Assembly (NCBI RefSeq): GCF_021129305.1
Contig: NZ_JAJOMB010000025.1
Span: 92,057 to 156,056 of the forward strand
Direction: 5' to 3'
DNA: 64,000 nt
From: Kineosporia babensis
GTDB lineage: Bacteria > Actinomycetota > Actinomycetes > Actinomycetales > Kineosporiaceae
The translations under genes and the position numbers were made by a program. How positions within the stretch are numbered: the first letter of the stretch is position 1; every line of letters begins with the position of its first letter. Below, piece by piece: positions 25,501 to 34,500 of this stretch. The notes below the pieces were generated by a model. It had not been told where the DNA came from. It saw only the letters and a list, made by a program, of their open reading frames with translations, and made no database searches.

Positions 25501-28500
25501 CGCCGTGGTGTTCACCAGGACGCTCACGGGCCCGGCCGCGTGCGGCGGAGTCCGAACGGTGATCGAGGTCGGGCTACCCGTCGTGTTCAGGGCGGTCCCC
25601 GCCACGCCGTCGAACGTCACGCTGGTCACGTCGTAGAACTGCCCACCGGTGATGGTGACCAGGTCGCCGCCGGCGGTCTTCCCCGTGGTGGGAGCCAACG
25701 CGCTGATGGTCGGTGTTCCCACGTACCGGAAGTCGTCTCGCGTACCGGTCGTGGAGGAGACTCCCCCGTCGGTCGTCACCGAGACGTTGACGACGCCCGC
25801 AGCACCAGCCGGAGACGTCACCCGCACCTCAGTCGGGCTGATGAACTGGAAGCCGGTGGTGGCGGTGGTAGCACCGAACTTGACGACAGAGCCCGAGGTG
25901 AACCCGGTACCGCTGATCGTCACGGCGGTGCCCCCGGCGCTGGAACCCGAGTCGGGTGACACACCGGTCACCTCGGGCAGGTCCAGGTAGGTGAACTCAG
26001 CAGAGGACGATGCGGCTGAGTTCGCGTACACGCCCACCACGGTCACGGGGACGGTTCCGGCGCTCCCGGCCGGGGACGTCACCGTCATGGTGGTCGCGTT
26101 GACCACCTGCGGGTTGGCGCCCAGCACGTTGCCGAAGCGAACGCCTGTTGCATTAGTGAAATTCGTCCCGGTGATGGTGACGGGCGTACCCCCGGCGACC
26201 GGCCCGTCATCGGGAGAGACATTGCTGACGGTCGGCGCTCCGACGTACGTGTACTGGTTGGCCGCCGCGGCCGCAGATGTGCCCCCTACCAGGGTGGTCA
26301 CCCGCACGTTCACCACGCCGCTGCCCGCCGGAACGGTGGCGGTGATCAGGGTGTCGCTCTGCCGCGTGAACGAAGTAGCTGCTGTGGCACCGAAATTGAC
26401 GTTGAGGACGCCGATGAATCCGGTACCGGTAATGCTCACGGTCTGCCCGCCGGCCGCGTCACCGGCGGTCGGCGAGAGACCGGAGACCACCGGCGTGCCC
26501 ACGTAGGTGAAGTCGTCCGCCGCTGTGTTCGGTGACGTACCCCCGGCTGTGGTGACCCGGACATCCACCGTGCCCAGTCCGGCCGGGGACGAGGTGACCG
26601 TGATGCTGGTCGGGCTGTTGTACGTCACGTCGGCCTGGCTGACCTGGGTAAGTCCGAAGGCCACTGTGCTGGTGGGGGTGAAACCCGCGCCGGTGATAGC
26701 CACCGTGGTCCCGCCAGTAGGCAGACCCGCGGCCGGGCTGATCCCCGTAACGGCCGGAGCCCCCAGGTAGGTGAAGACCGTTCCACTAGCGCTGGTTCCG
26801 CCGAGCGCCGTGGTCACGGTGACCGCCGCTGCCCCGGCACTGTTGGCCGGAGTGATGGCGGTGATCGTCGTGTCATTGACCACTACGTAACTCGTAGCGT
26901 TGGTGCCGCCGAACTTGACCGCAGACGCCCCGGTCGCGGTATTGAAGCCGCTGCCGGTGATCGTCACCGCGGTACCGCCCCCGAGCGGGCCGGTATTCGG
27001 CGTCACAGACGAGACCACCGGCTGCCCGATGAAGGTGAAGTCGTTGATCACCGGGACCGGAGTCGACGTTCCTCCCGGGGCGACCACGGTGACCGCCACG
27101 GTCCCCGGGGTACCGGTCGGCGCGAGCACGGTGAGGCTGCCGTCGTTGCTCACCGCCAGCGAAGTCCCGGACACCGAACCGAATTTCACGTCGGTCGCTC
27201 CGGTGAAACCGGTTCCGGTGAGAGTGACCGTGCGAGTGCCTCCCGTTGTCGCCAGCTGGTTCGGGTTCACGGTCAGGACGGTGGGAGCAGCCGCGTAGGT
27301 GTAGTTCTCGCTGTTGGAGATGTTCACGCCACCGGCCGAGACCGTCACCGGGACAGTGCCGATCACGCCAGGCGGCGCATTCAGCGTGATCTGGGTGTCC
27401 GAGTTCTTGGTGAACGAGGTGGTGCTGGTCAGCCCGAAGCTCACCGAGACGGCCTGGTTGAAGCCGGTGCCGGTCAGGACGACCTGATTGCCCCCGCCGG
27501 CCGGACCGCGGTTCGGGGACACAGCGGTCAGGGTCGGCGCTCCCAGATAGGTGAACTTCGTCGCAGCTGTTACCGCGCTCGATCCGCCGTTCGCGGTGGT
27601 GACGACGACATTCACGTCACCGGTGTCATGCAGCGGCACCACGGGGATCGTGATCGTGGTATCGGTCAACTGCGAGAACACCGCCGGAGTACCACCGAAC
27701 GAGACGCCGGTGGTCCCACTGAACCCGGTCCCGGTGATGGTCACACTCGTAGCCGACGCCGCTGACCCGCTGGTCGGACTCAGCGACGTGATGGCCGGAG
27801 CCGCGACATACGTGAAGTCGTTCAGCGTGCCTAGGGCAGAGCTGGTTCCACCGATACCCACAACCGTGACGTCGGCCGCGCCGACCGTGCCGGCCGGGGA
27901 CCGCACGGTCAGGGTCGAGTCGGTACTGATCGCGATGTTCGTGCCGGGCACCCCGTCGAAGAGCACCTGGGTTGCACCGGTGAAGCCGCTACCCGCCACT
28001 GTCACCGTGGTTCCGCCCGCCACCGGCCCCGTGCTGGGTGTCAGCAAGGTGACCGTGGGGGCATCCACGTATTGGTAGGGCTGGGTGCCCGAGGTTCCGT
28101 AGGCCACGCTGTTGACGCTCACCAGACGGAGCTGGGCACCCACGACAGCCGGTGCCGTCGCACGGATCTCGGTGTCCGAGACGACCGTGAACGTGGCCGG
28201 AGTGAGCAACCCGAAGTTGACGACGTTGACGTTCGTGAAGCCGGTACCGGTCAGCGTCACGGTGTTCCCGCCCGCAGTAGGACCGGAAGCCGGGGAGATC
28301 GACGTCAGAGTGGGCTGACCGACGTAGGTGTAGGTCGAGGCGGCCGTCGCCGCGCTGGTACCGCCGTTGGGCGTGGTGACGCTGACGTTGACCGGGCCGA
28401 CCGCGTGCGCCGGCACTCCGACAATGGTGATCGTCGTGTCCGAGAGCACCAGCGGGATCACGCTGGTCTGGTCGAACTTGACCGACGTGGCGCCGGTGAA

Positions 28501-31131
28501 ACCGGTACCGGTGATCGTTGCCCCCAGCCCGCCTGCGGCAGCGCCCTGGCTCGGGCTGATCCCGGTGATCACCGGGGCCGCGGTGTAGGTGAAGCGGTTG
28601 GCCCCGGAGGTGTTGACGGTCCCGCCCGGCGTCACCACGGTCACTACCGCTGGCCCAGCCGAACCGGCCGGGGTAACCGCCGTAATGCTCGTGCCCGGCC
28701 CGTTAACCGTGTAGCTCGCGGCGTCGGTACCGCCGAAACGCACCGCGGTGGCGCCGGTCAGATTGGTACCGGTGATGACGACGCTCGTACCCCCGGCGAC
28801 CGGCCCCGCTGTCGGCGAAATACCGCTGACGGTGGGTGCAGCCGCGTACACGAAGTCGTCAGCCGAAGTGTTGGCAGACGTACCGGCGGGCGTCACTACC
28901 CTCACGTCCGCTGTTCCCGCAGTACCAGCCGGGGAAGTGGCCGTGATCTGGGTCGGGCTCACCACCGTCACGAAGCTGGCGCTGTTCGCCCCGAAGTTCA
29001 CGGCCGTGGCTCCGGTGAAACCGGTACCGGTGATGGTCACGCTCGTCCCACCGCCGAGCGGCCCAGTAGCCGGGCTGACGCTGGACACGGTCGGCAGAGC
29101 GATGTACGTGAACTGGTCGGCCGCGCTGGCAGGACTGGTGCCGGCGGGGTTGGTGACGGTGACGTCGATCGTTCCCGCGCTGCCGGCCGGTGAGACCGCG
29201 GTGATGCTCGTGGTCGAGTTGACCGTGTAGCTCGTCGCGTTAGTGCCGCCGAACTTCACCGCGGCAGCACCGGACAGCCCGGCGAAACCGGTACCAGTGA
29301 TGGTGACCGACGTACCCCCGGACACCGACCCGCTGGACGGGTTGACGTTCGTGACGGTGGGCGTACTGACGTAGGTGAAGTCGTCTGCTGTCGTGTTGGC
29401 CGACGTCCCACCGGGTGTGGTGACCGTGACGTCCACCGTGCCCGCGCTACCCGCAGGAGCAACCACCGTCAGGCTGGTCGCGGTATTCGCAGTGATAGAG
29501 GTGCCGTTGGTGTTGCCGAACTTGACCACCGACGCGTTGCTCAGCGCCGTACCGGTGATGGTGACGGTGGTACCCCCGCCGATCTGCCCTACCGAAGGGC
29601 TGATCGCCGTCACGGTCGGCACGGCCACGTAGGTGTACTGGTCCGCGCTGACCACATCGGACTGACCGCCGGTGGTCGTGACCCGAACGTCCACCTGGCC
29701 GGCCGTCTTCGCCGGGGCTACTGCGGTGATCTGGGTGGCGCTGTCGACGGAGAAACTGGTGGCCGCCGTGCCGCCGAACGTAACCGCGCTGGCGCCGCTC
29801 AGATTCGTCCCGGTGATCGTCACCGTCGTACCACCTGCGGTCGGCCCGCGGATCGGCGTGACCGCAGTGATCACCGGCTTGGGGACGTACTTGTAGTCGT
29901 CGCTGGCGGTGTTGGCCGAGGTGCCGGTCGGGTTGACCACCCGCACGTCGACCGTGCCGGTGCCCGCCGGAGCGACCGCCGTGATCTTGTTCAGGGCGTC
30001 GATCGTGTAGCTGGTGGCCGGGGTCGAGCCGAAGTTGACCGCGGTGGTGCCGAGGAACCCGGAGCCGTTGATCGTGACGCTGGTCGCGCCCGCCTCAGAC
30101 CCCTGAGTCGGCGAAATGCTGGTGATCGCGGGCGTGGGCGGGACGCTCGTGCCGCACTCGCTGGTACCGATGTCCAGGTTGACCGCGGCCAGACCAGCCA
30201 CGTTGATGACCACCCGGACCGCGATCACCTTCATCGAGTACTGCCCGGCACCCTGGTTGGCGGTGCTCTGGTAGTTGAGGATGATCGAGCCGGCCGTCAC
30301 CGGAGCGCCGAGCACGTTGAGGGTGAGTGGGATGGTGTAGTTCGGCGTGATGGTGCCGCTGGGGATCGCTGCCCCCAGGTTCAGCCCACCGCCGAGCTGC
30401 AGACCGGTGACCGTGGACGTACCGGTGACACCGCTGCCGGTGGCCACACATTCCGAGTGCGTCGGGCCCAGCCTCACCAGGCCGCTCGCGACATTCAGGT
30501 TGGCCAGGTCGGCCGTGGCATTGGCCTTGTCATACAACGGATCGGCGGTGGCCGTGGTCTGGACCAGACCGGCCGAGGCCACACTGTTGACGGCCGCCCC
30601 CAGGCCGGTCAGGTCAGCCAGTTGAGCGCTCGGCGTGCCCGGGTACTGCGACTGGGCCACGCTCGCGATGTTGACGGTCGCGGCAGCCAGCAATGTCACG
30701 CTGCCGTTCAGCACGTTGGCGTTGGAGATCACCGTGCTACTGCTGGGGAAGGCCTCACCGGGCTGCGCACCCAGCGGCACCACAGCACCGGCGATCAGCA
30801 GGCCGGCCAGCCCGCGCGCCGTAGCACCGCGGAAAACCCGCTTCAGGCAAGGAGTTCGCGTAGCGACCGGGACGATCAGCCCACCGCAGAGAGCGTCATG
30901 GACATTCGTGCTGCCCTCGGCAGCGAGGTAGCCACCTCTGGTGCGCCCCTCGTCCTGCATCTGCGCACCGGCCGGGACAGCAACTTGCTCGGCGGCCGAC
31001 GGAAGGGGAGCGTCTGAGGCGCCCACACCGTCCTGTGATTTTCTCGAAAGCGACCCCCGCAAGCTCTTCCAAGCTGCGACCAACTTCGCCGAAGGCCTGT
31101 TATCGCCGAGCCCCTGACCCCACACGCGCAT
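22519..31131 (-). CDS. Giant surface protein with about 27 IPT/TIG repeats and LAxTG sortase signal
   Basis: 2870 codons if ATG 31131 is used, which has GGGGGAG 8 nt upstream. That start places the signal-peptide helix (ARGLAGLLIAGAVVPLGA) at residue 105 and puts repeat copy 4 inside the gene, so a later start such as ATG 30960 is also plausible. After the signal peptide comes a domain of about 200 residues resembling choice-of-anchor P proteins. Then come about 27 tandem IPT/TIG immunoglobulin-like repeats of 82-90 residues, each with 'P..G...GGT.VTITGTGF'. A final Ig-like unit and a Gly/Asp-rich spacer follow. The end is LAFTG, a hydrophobic helix and an Arg-rich tail: a class E sortase anchor. 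It is probably a cell-wall stalk or adhesin. Confidence 0.88.
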   Translation of the reverse strand: MRVWGQGLGDNRPSAKLVAAWKSLRGSLSRKSQDGVGASDAPLPSAAEQVAVPAGAQMQDEGRTRGGYLAAEGSTNVHDALCGGLIVPVATRTPCLKRVFRGATARGLAGLLIAGAVVPLGAQPGEAFPSSSTVISNANVLNGSVTLLAAATVNIASVAQSQYPGTPSAQLADLTGLGAAVNSVASAGLVQTTATADPLYDKANATADLANLNVASGLVRLGPTHSECVATGSGVTGTSTVTGLQLGGGLNLGAAIPSGTITPNYTIPLTLNVLGAPVTAGSIILNYQSTANQGAGQYSMKVIAVRVVINVAGLAAVNLDIGTSECGTSVPPTPAITSISPTQGSEAGATSVTINGSGFLGTTAVNFGSTPATSYTIDALNKITAVAPAGTGTVDVRVVNPTGTSANTASDDYKYVPKPVITAVTPIRGPTAGGTTVTITGTNLSGASAVTFGGTAATSFSVDSATQITAVAPAKTAGQVDVRVTTTGGQSDVVSADQYTYVAVPTVTAISPSVGQIGGGTTVTITGTALSNASVVKFGNTNGTSITANTATSLTVVAPAGSAGTVDVTVTTPGGTSANTTADDFTYVSTPTVTNVNPSSGSVSGGTSVTITGTGFAGLSGAAAVKFGGTNATSYTVNSTTSITAVSPAGSAGTIDVTVTNPAGTSPASAADQFTYIALPTVSSVSPATGPLGGGTSVTITGTGFTGATAVNFGANSASFVTVVSPTQITATSPAGTAGTADVRVVTPAGTSANTSADDFVYAAAPTVSGISPTAGPVAGGTSVVITGTNLTGATAVRFGGTDAASYTVNGPGTSITAVTPAGSAGPAVVTVVTPGGTVNTSGANRFTYTAAPVITGISPSQGAAAGGLGATITGTGFTGATSVKFDQTSVIPLVLSDTTITIVGVPAHAVGPVNVSVTTPNGGTSAATAASTYTYVGQPTLTSISPASGPTAGGNTVTLTGTGFTNVNVVNFGLLTPATFTVVSDTEIRATAPAVVGAQLRLVSVNSVAYGTSGTQPYQYVDAPTVTLLTPSTGPVAGGTTVTVAGSGFTGATQVLFDGVPGTNIAISTDSTLTVRSPAGTVGAADVTVVGIGGTSSALGTLNDFTYVAAPAITSLSPTSGSAASATSVTITGTGFSGTTGVSFGGTPAVFSQLTDTTITIPVVPLHDTGDVNVVVTTANGGSSAVTAATKFTYLGAPTLTAVSPNRGPAGGGNQVVLTGTGFNQAVSVSFGLTSTTSFTKNSDTQITLNAPPGVIGTVPVTVSAGGVNISNSENYTYAAAPTVLTVNPNQLATTGGTRTVTLTGTGFTGATDVKFGSVSGTSLAVSNDGSLTVLAPTGTPGTVAVTVVAPGGTSTPVPVINDFTFIGQPVVSSVTPNTGPLGGGTAVTITGSGFNTATGASAVKFGGTNATSYVVVNDTTITAITPANSAGAAAVTVTTALGGTSASGTVFTYLGAPAVTGISPAAGLPTGGTTVAITGAGFTPTSTVAFGLTQVSQADVTYNSPTSITVTSSPAGLGTVDVRVTTAGGTSPNTAADDFTYVGTPVVSGLSPTAGDAAGGQTVSITGTGFIGVLNVNFGATAATSFTRQSDTLITATVPAGSGVVNVRVTTLVGGTSAAAAANQYTYVGAPTVSNVSPDDGPVAGGTPVTITGTNFTNATGVRFGNVLGANPQVVNATTMTVTSPAGSAGTVPVTVVGVYANSAASSSAEFTYLDLPEVTGVSPDSGSSAGGTAVTISGTGFTSGSVVKFGATTATTGFQFISPTEVRVTSPAGAAGVVNVSVTTDGGVSSTTGTRDDFRYVGTPTISALAPTTGKTAGGDLVTITGGQFYDVTSVTFDGVAGTALNTTGSPTSITVRTPPHAAGPVSVLVNTTAGGVSAPATFTYVAAPSVGGVTPDDGVLGGGTSVTLTGSGFTGATQVNFGTVPATSFTVDSATQITATSPGMSMPGTFDVTVEGPYGTSATNTNAQFTYAGPPTVTGISPTRGALAGGTEVTITGTGFTAGTTVTFDGVAATVRFVSATQVVATTPAGNAGTVAMVLNNGSGSAPGVNFTYADLPAVTSVTPPQGRESGGTAVVVRGSGFSTATGVKFGPDTASFSIVSDTEITTTSPGGTGSVNVRVTNDIGTSQAVSANAFQYLPAPTVTGVTPASGPLSGTTTVTVNGTGFVAGATTVDFGSAPGTSVNVISPTRLTVISPSSATAQVVNVLVTTANGTSSGAGTANDFAYVAAPSVGGISPTAGPVAGGTVMTISGTGFADATTVRFGTVSVPFVVNTDGTITLTVPAGSAGLVDITVTGPGGTSAVTPNTRFRYQVVPAISGISPAQGAVTGGTAIVITGTGFTGATRVTVGGNDMASFTVDSDTSIRAVTPAGLIGDRPVRVTTPGGLSPASTFTYLAAPDVSAIDPSVGPIAGGTQVTITGTGLTGATSVSFGGTTATPTVNSDTSLTVTSPAHAAGTVDVTVTGPLGTSAATTSTRFRYVEPGAAPALSSVNPRRGPAAGGNTVTLNGLGFTGASAVTFGGQSALYTVVSDTEITVTVPENGDGTVTIRVTTANGTSTDELTYTYVPLSELPRVDSLSPNVGPVAGGTPLTITGARFDEQTTVTFDGIPGTNLTLGPDVGGSVLQQAVPSTIRAAYSETLTVTSPAHAAGLVTIAVTNAAGTTTFVQSFTFIPLPSAVAFPVEVPAGTTSVIAPRGPDYTDLVVDACSAPSRGTVVVGPKGQACLYTAPDEVGSDEFTMDITDVIGQSTTQTVEVTVVPGDGTGTGGEGGNNNGGDGDGTGTGGEGGNDTGGDNGTGTGGEGGNSSGEGDGSGSGSGTGSGGGNDGLAFTGTPYFLVPLIGLGFGLILVGSGLVSVDRLRNRSRRR
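31092..31104 (-). repeat. Copy 4 of the AAGGCCTGTTATC repeat
   Basis: AAGGCCTGTTATC, identical to copies 1 and 2 over 13 nt, at the 5' end of the IPT gene. It lies 27 nt inside the longest possible frame. A TCACAGGAC sequence on the minus strand some 50 nt further along is also found beside copy 2. Its position relative to the true start codon is uncertain. Confidence 0.55.
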
Positions 31132-31278
31132 GCGCCGAACTCCCCCAGAATCTCCACGTCGCCCGACGTGGCAGGGGTGACTCTAGGTAGATTCGTAATT
31201 ACAGAGAGGTAATTAGGGTCGGTGTGTCGCGGGCCGGACGGATAGCCCTGGGACAGAAGGGGCGAAGTCCGACGCCCA

Positions 31279-31542
31279 CTACCGCCGAGGGAACGGCTGG
31301 AGCATGTCGAAGCGGGCGAGGTCGCCGCCGCAGCGCTGCACCAGCGCAACCAGCCGGTCCCACTCCCCGGCCTCGAGCGTCCCGCCTGCCTCGGACAGCT
31401 CGTCCGCCATCACCTCGAGCGCCAGCAGCCATTCGTTGTGGTCGAGCCAGTCGAGGACGTCGGCCCGGGCTTCGGCGGGCAACCTCTCCCCCAGATCCTG
31501 TACGTAACTGCGGATCTCCGGGGCCGGGCTCTGACGCCTCAT
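31279..31542 (-). CDS. MafI-like immunity protein for the RHS-EndoU toxin
   Basis: 87 aa from ATG 31542, overlapping the toxin stop codon (ATGA). It is small, acidic and all-helical: 'EIRSYVQDLGERLPAEARADVLDWLDHNEWLLALEVMADEL' and then 'WDRLVALVQRCGGD'. This is the MafI immunity pattern (helical protein with a central DWLDHNEW..AxE segment). MafI proteins neutralise MafB toxins of Neisseria, some of which carry EndoU nuclease domains, and the toxin upstream here also ends in EndoU. It should bind and block that RNase in the producing cytoplasm. The coupled overlap ensures co-production. Confidence 0.8.
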   Translation of the reverse strand: MRRQSPAPEIRSYVQDLGERLPAEARADVLDWLDHNEWLLALEVMADELSEAGGTLEAGEWDRLVALVQRCGGDLARFDMLQPFPRR

Positions 31543-34500
31543 GGGACCAGTGGCCCCGTCGCCGGGCCGTTGTCGGGAAACGCGGTGCGCACCTTGCCGG
31601 TGTACGGCTCGTAGGCGATCCGCAGCCGCACGCCGTCCCGGACCTCCCAGGCCCGCCACACCGCTGGTTTACCCTTGCTGGTCAGTACCCCGCCGTTACC
31701 TTTCTCCACATGCCAGACAGTAGAGGGAGACGTGACGATGTCGCCTACGTTGTGCATGATCTGATCATCGCTCCAGGACAGGGGGTAGGACGTCTTGCCC
31801 GGCGCAGCCGGCCACCGGTGACTGCCGCCGCCGGCGTCGCCACCCAGAATGTGCTGGCGCGATTCACTGCTCAGCACATCGGAGTAGCAGCTCTGCAGCC
31901 CGAGCGGATCGGCCCAGAGATACGGATTGGGGACGTAGGCCCGGGCGTTCGGGGCAGCGGCCAGTCCCAGTGGGTCGGCTGAGAGGTACGCCCCGATCTG
32001 CGGGTCGTAGTAGCGATGGACGTTGTAGTCCAGTCCGGTCTCTTCGTCATGTTCCTGCCCAGGGAACTGCAGGGGGCAGTCTGCCGCTATGCCCTCGGGC
32101 CGGGCTCCCCAGACGCCGGCCTCCCGGCGCCAGCTGATCACGCCGTCCTCGTCCAGCAGTTCGGCCGGCGCCCCGGACAGATCCGTCACGATGGACCGGA
32201 AGCGCGCGTCGTACCAAGCCTGCTCGTCGATCGGACCGTGCGGCCCGGAGCGCTCCAGTTGGCTGAGGGGGCGCATCGTTCCCGGTTCCCAGTCCCACGT
32301 TCTGGTGGTTCTCACCCGTCCGTCGGTCTGGTCCTGCTCCCCCAGCAGAAAACCGTCCCAGCTGTACCGGACGGCCTGCAGCAACGTTTCGCCCCGGAAC
32401 TGCTCCTTGCCCACCCGCCGGCCCAGCGCGTCGTACCGGTAACGCCACACGTCTCCGTCCGGGACCGACACCGCGACCAAACGGTCCAGCGCATCCCAGC
32501 GGTAGCGCCAGACCCGCGTCCCTCCGGACAACAACCTCTGCTGCCGGGAGATCACCCGTCCCTGACGGTCGTACTCATACCGCCAGGGGCCGGCCCGCCG
32601 GACCCGGCTGCCTTCGCGTTCCCAGGGGCCACCTGCCTCAGGGGTACTGACCAGCGCGCCGTCTGCGCTGTACGCAAACGCCCGCGAACCGCCGACACCA
32701 CAGATCCGCTGCAGCGCGTCCAGATCGAAACTCGTTCTACCCCGCAGGAAGTCGTCGATCCGGGACAGACCGTTCGAGGACGTCCATCCGTAGCGACGCT
32801 CCTGCACCACCCGCTGCCCACCGACGATCCGCTGTCCGAACAACCGTCCTTCGGCGTCCCAGGCCTGATCGACCTGGGCCCCTGGCACGAGCCGGCTGAC
32901 CTCCCGCCCCAGAGCGTCGTGGGCGAAGCGCTGCGTTCGTCCGGCACTGGTCAGAAGGCTGACTCGACCCGCCTGGTCGTACTCCCACGTGCTCACCGCA
33001 CCGCTCGGGCTCCGGCGGCGCAGCAACTGCCCGGCCGCATCGTAGGTATAGCCGACCGCCCACCCGTCGATGCTTTCGGACGTCACCCGTCCGTTCGCGT
33101 CCCGGGTGTACTCCACGGCAGTAAAGGGGTCGGCGGCCCGCATCAGCCGGTTGAGGCGGTCGAACTCGAACACGGTGGTGACGTCGTCGCTCGAGCGCGA
33201 GGCCAGGTTGCCGAGCTCGTCGTAGCCGAACCCGGTGACCTGACCGGCGCCGTTCACCCGTTCCGTCAGCTGCCCGGCCGCGTCGTACCGGTAGCTCAGT
33301 ACGCGCCCGTCGTAATCACGTTCGCGCACCAGACGCCCAGCCGGGTCGTACTCGTAGGTCCAGGTCAGCCCCTGAGCGTCGGTAACCGAGGTCAGCCGCA
33401 GTTCGGTGTCGTAGGTAAAGGCGACCTGCGCACCGAGAGCGTCGGTGCGCAGGGAGGGCAGATCGAAGGACGTGTACTCGATGCGGGTGCGTTGCCCGTC
33501 GGCCCCGGTGTACTCGGCGAAGTTGCCCTCCGCGTCGTACAGCCACTGCTCCCGATGTCCGTCTGCGGACGTCCGGCTCGCCAGCCGTCCCTCGATCGTC
33601 CAGGTGAACGCTGTGGCGCGGCCCAGGGCATCGGCGACCGTGACCGGTCGCCCACCGGCGTCCCGTTCGATCGTCGTGGTACTGCCCGCCGGATCGATCG
33701 CCGAGATCAGCAGGCCCGCCGCATCCGTCTCGAACGTGGTCACCCGGCCCACCGCGTCGGTGTTGCTGAGCATCGCTCCGCGCGAGTCGTACGTGAACCG
33801 CCGGACGGCGCCGGACGGATCCGCCGCAGCAACCAGATTGCCGGAGCTGTCGTACTGCCGACGCCAGCTCAGGCCGTCGGGCTGCAGCATCGCGAGCGGG
33901 CGGTGATCGGCGTCGTAGGTGAAGACGGTCTGCGCGCCGTCGGGCCGGGTGATCACCGTGAGGTCGTCGTTCTCGTCATGCCGGTACTGCGTGGTTCGGC
34001 CCAGCGGGTCGGTCTCGCTGGTCTTACGGTGGTAGCGGTCCCAGGTGTAGCCGGTGGCCTGCCCGAGCGGGTCGAGAACCCGTTCCACCTGGCCGTTCTC
34101 GTTGTAGTGGTACGCGGTTGCGGCGCCCAGCGAGTTGATCTCGACGGTGACCTGGTTGTCCGGGTCGTAGCGGATCTCGCCGTCCAGGCAGTGCGCCGAT
34201 CCGGCGGTGCGCACGACTCGTCCCTTGGCGTCGTAGGTGTAGCGGTACCAGGTGCCGTTGCGGTCGGTCCAGCTGGTGATCCGATGCCCTTGGTCGTAGC
34301 CGAACTTCAGGGGCAGGCCGGAGGAATTGTAGACGTCGGTGAGTCGCCCCTGGTCGTCGTAGCGGTACCGGACCAGGGTGGCGTTCTCCAGTGCCGGGAG
34401 GCGGAACGCGGTGATCCGGCCCGCTTCGCAGTCGATCTCGACCCGGTAGCCGCCGGTGTGGGCCAGCTCTGCGAGCCAGCCGGTCTCGGGGTCGTAGCCG

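Noticed and set aside
23179..25959. Open frame of 926 codons on the plus strand, plus a chain of shorter repetitive frames to 30 kb
   Set aside because: These are antisense to the IPT repeat protein. The apparent repeats in them are only the mirror image of the TIG repeats on the minus strand.
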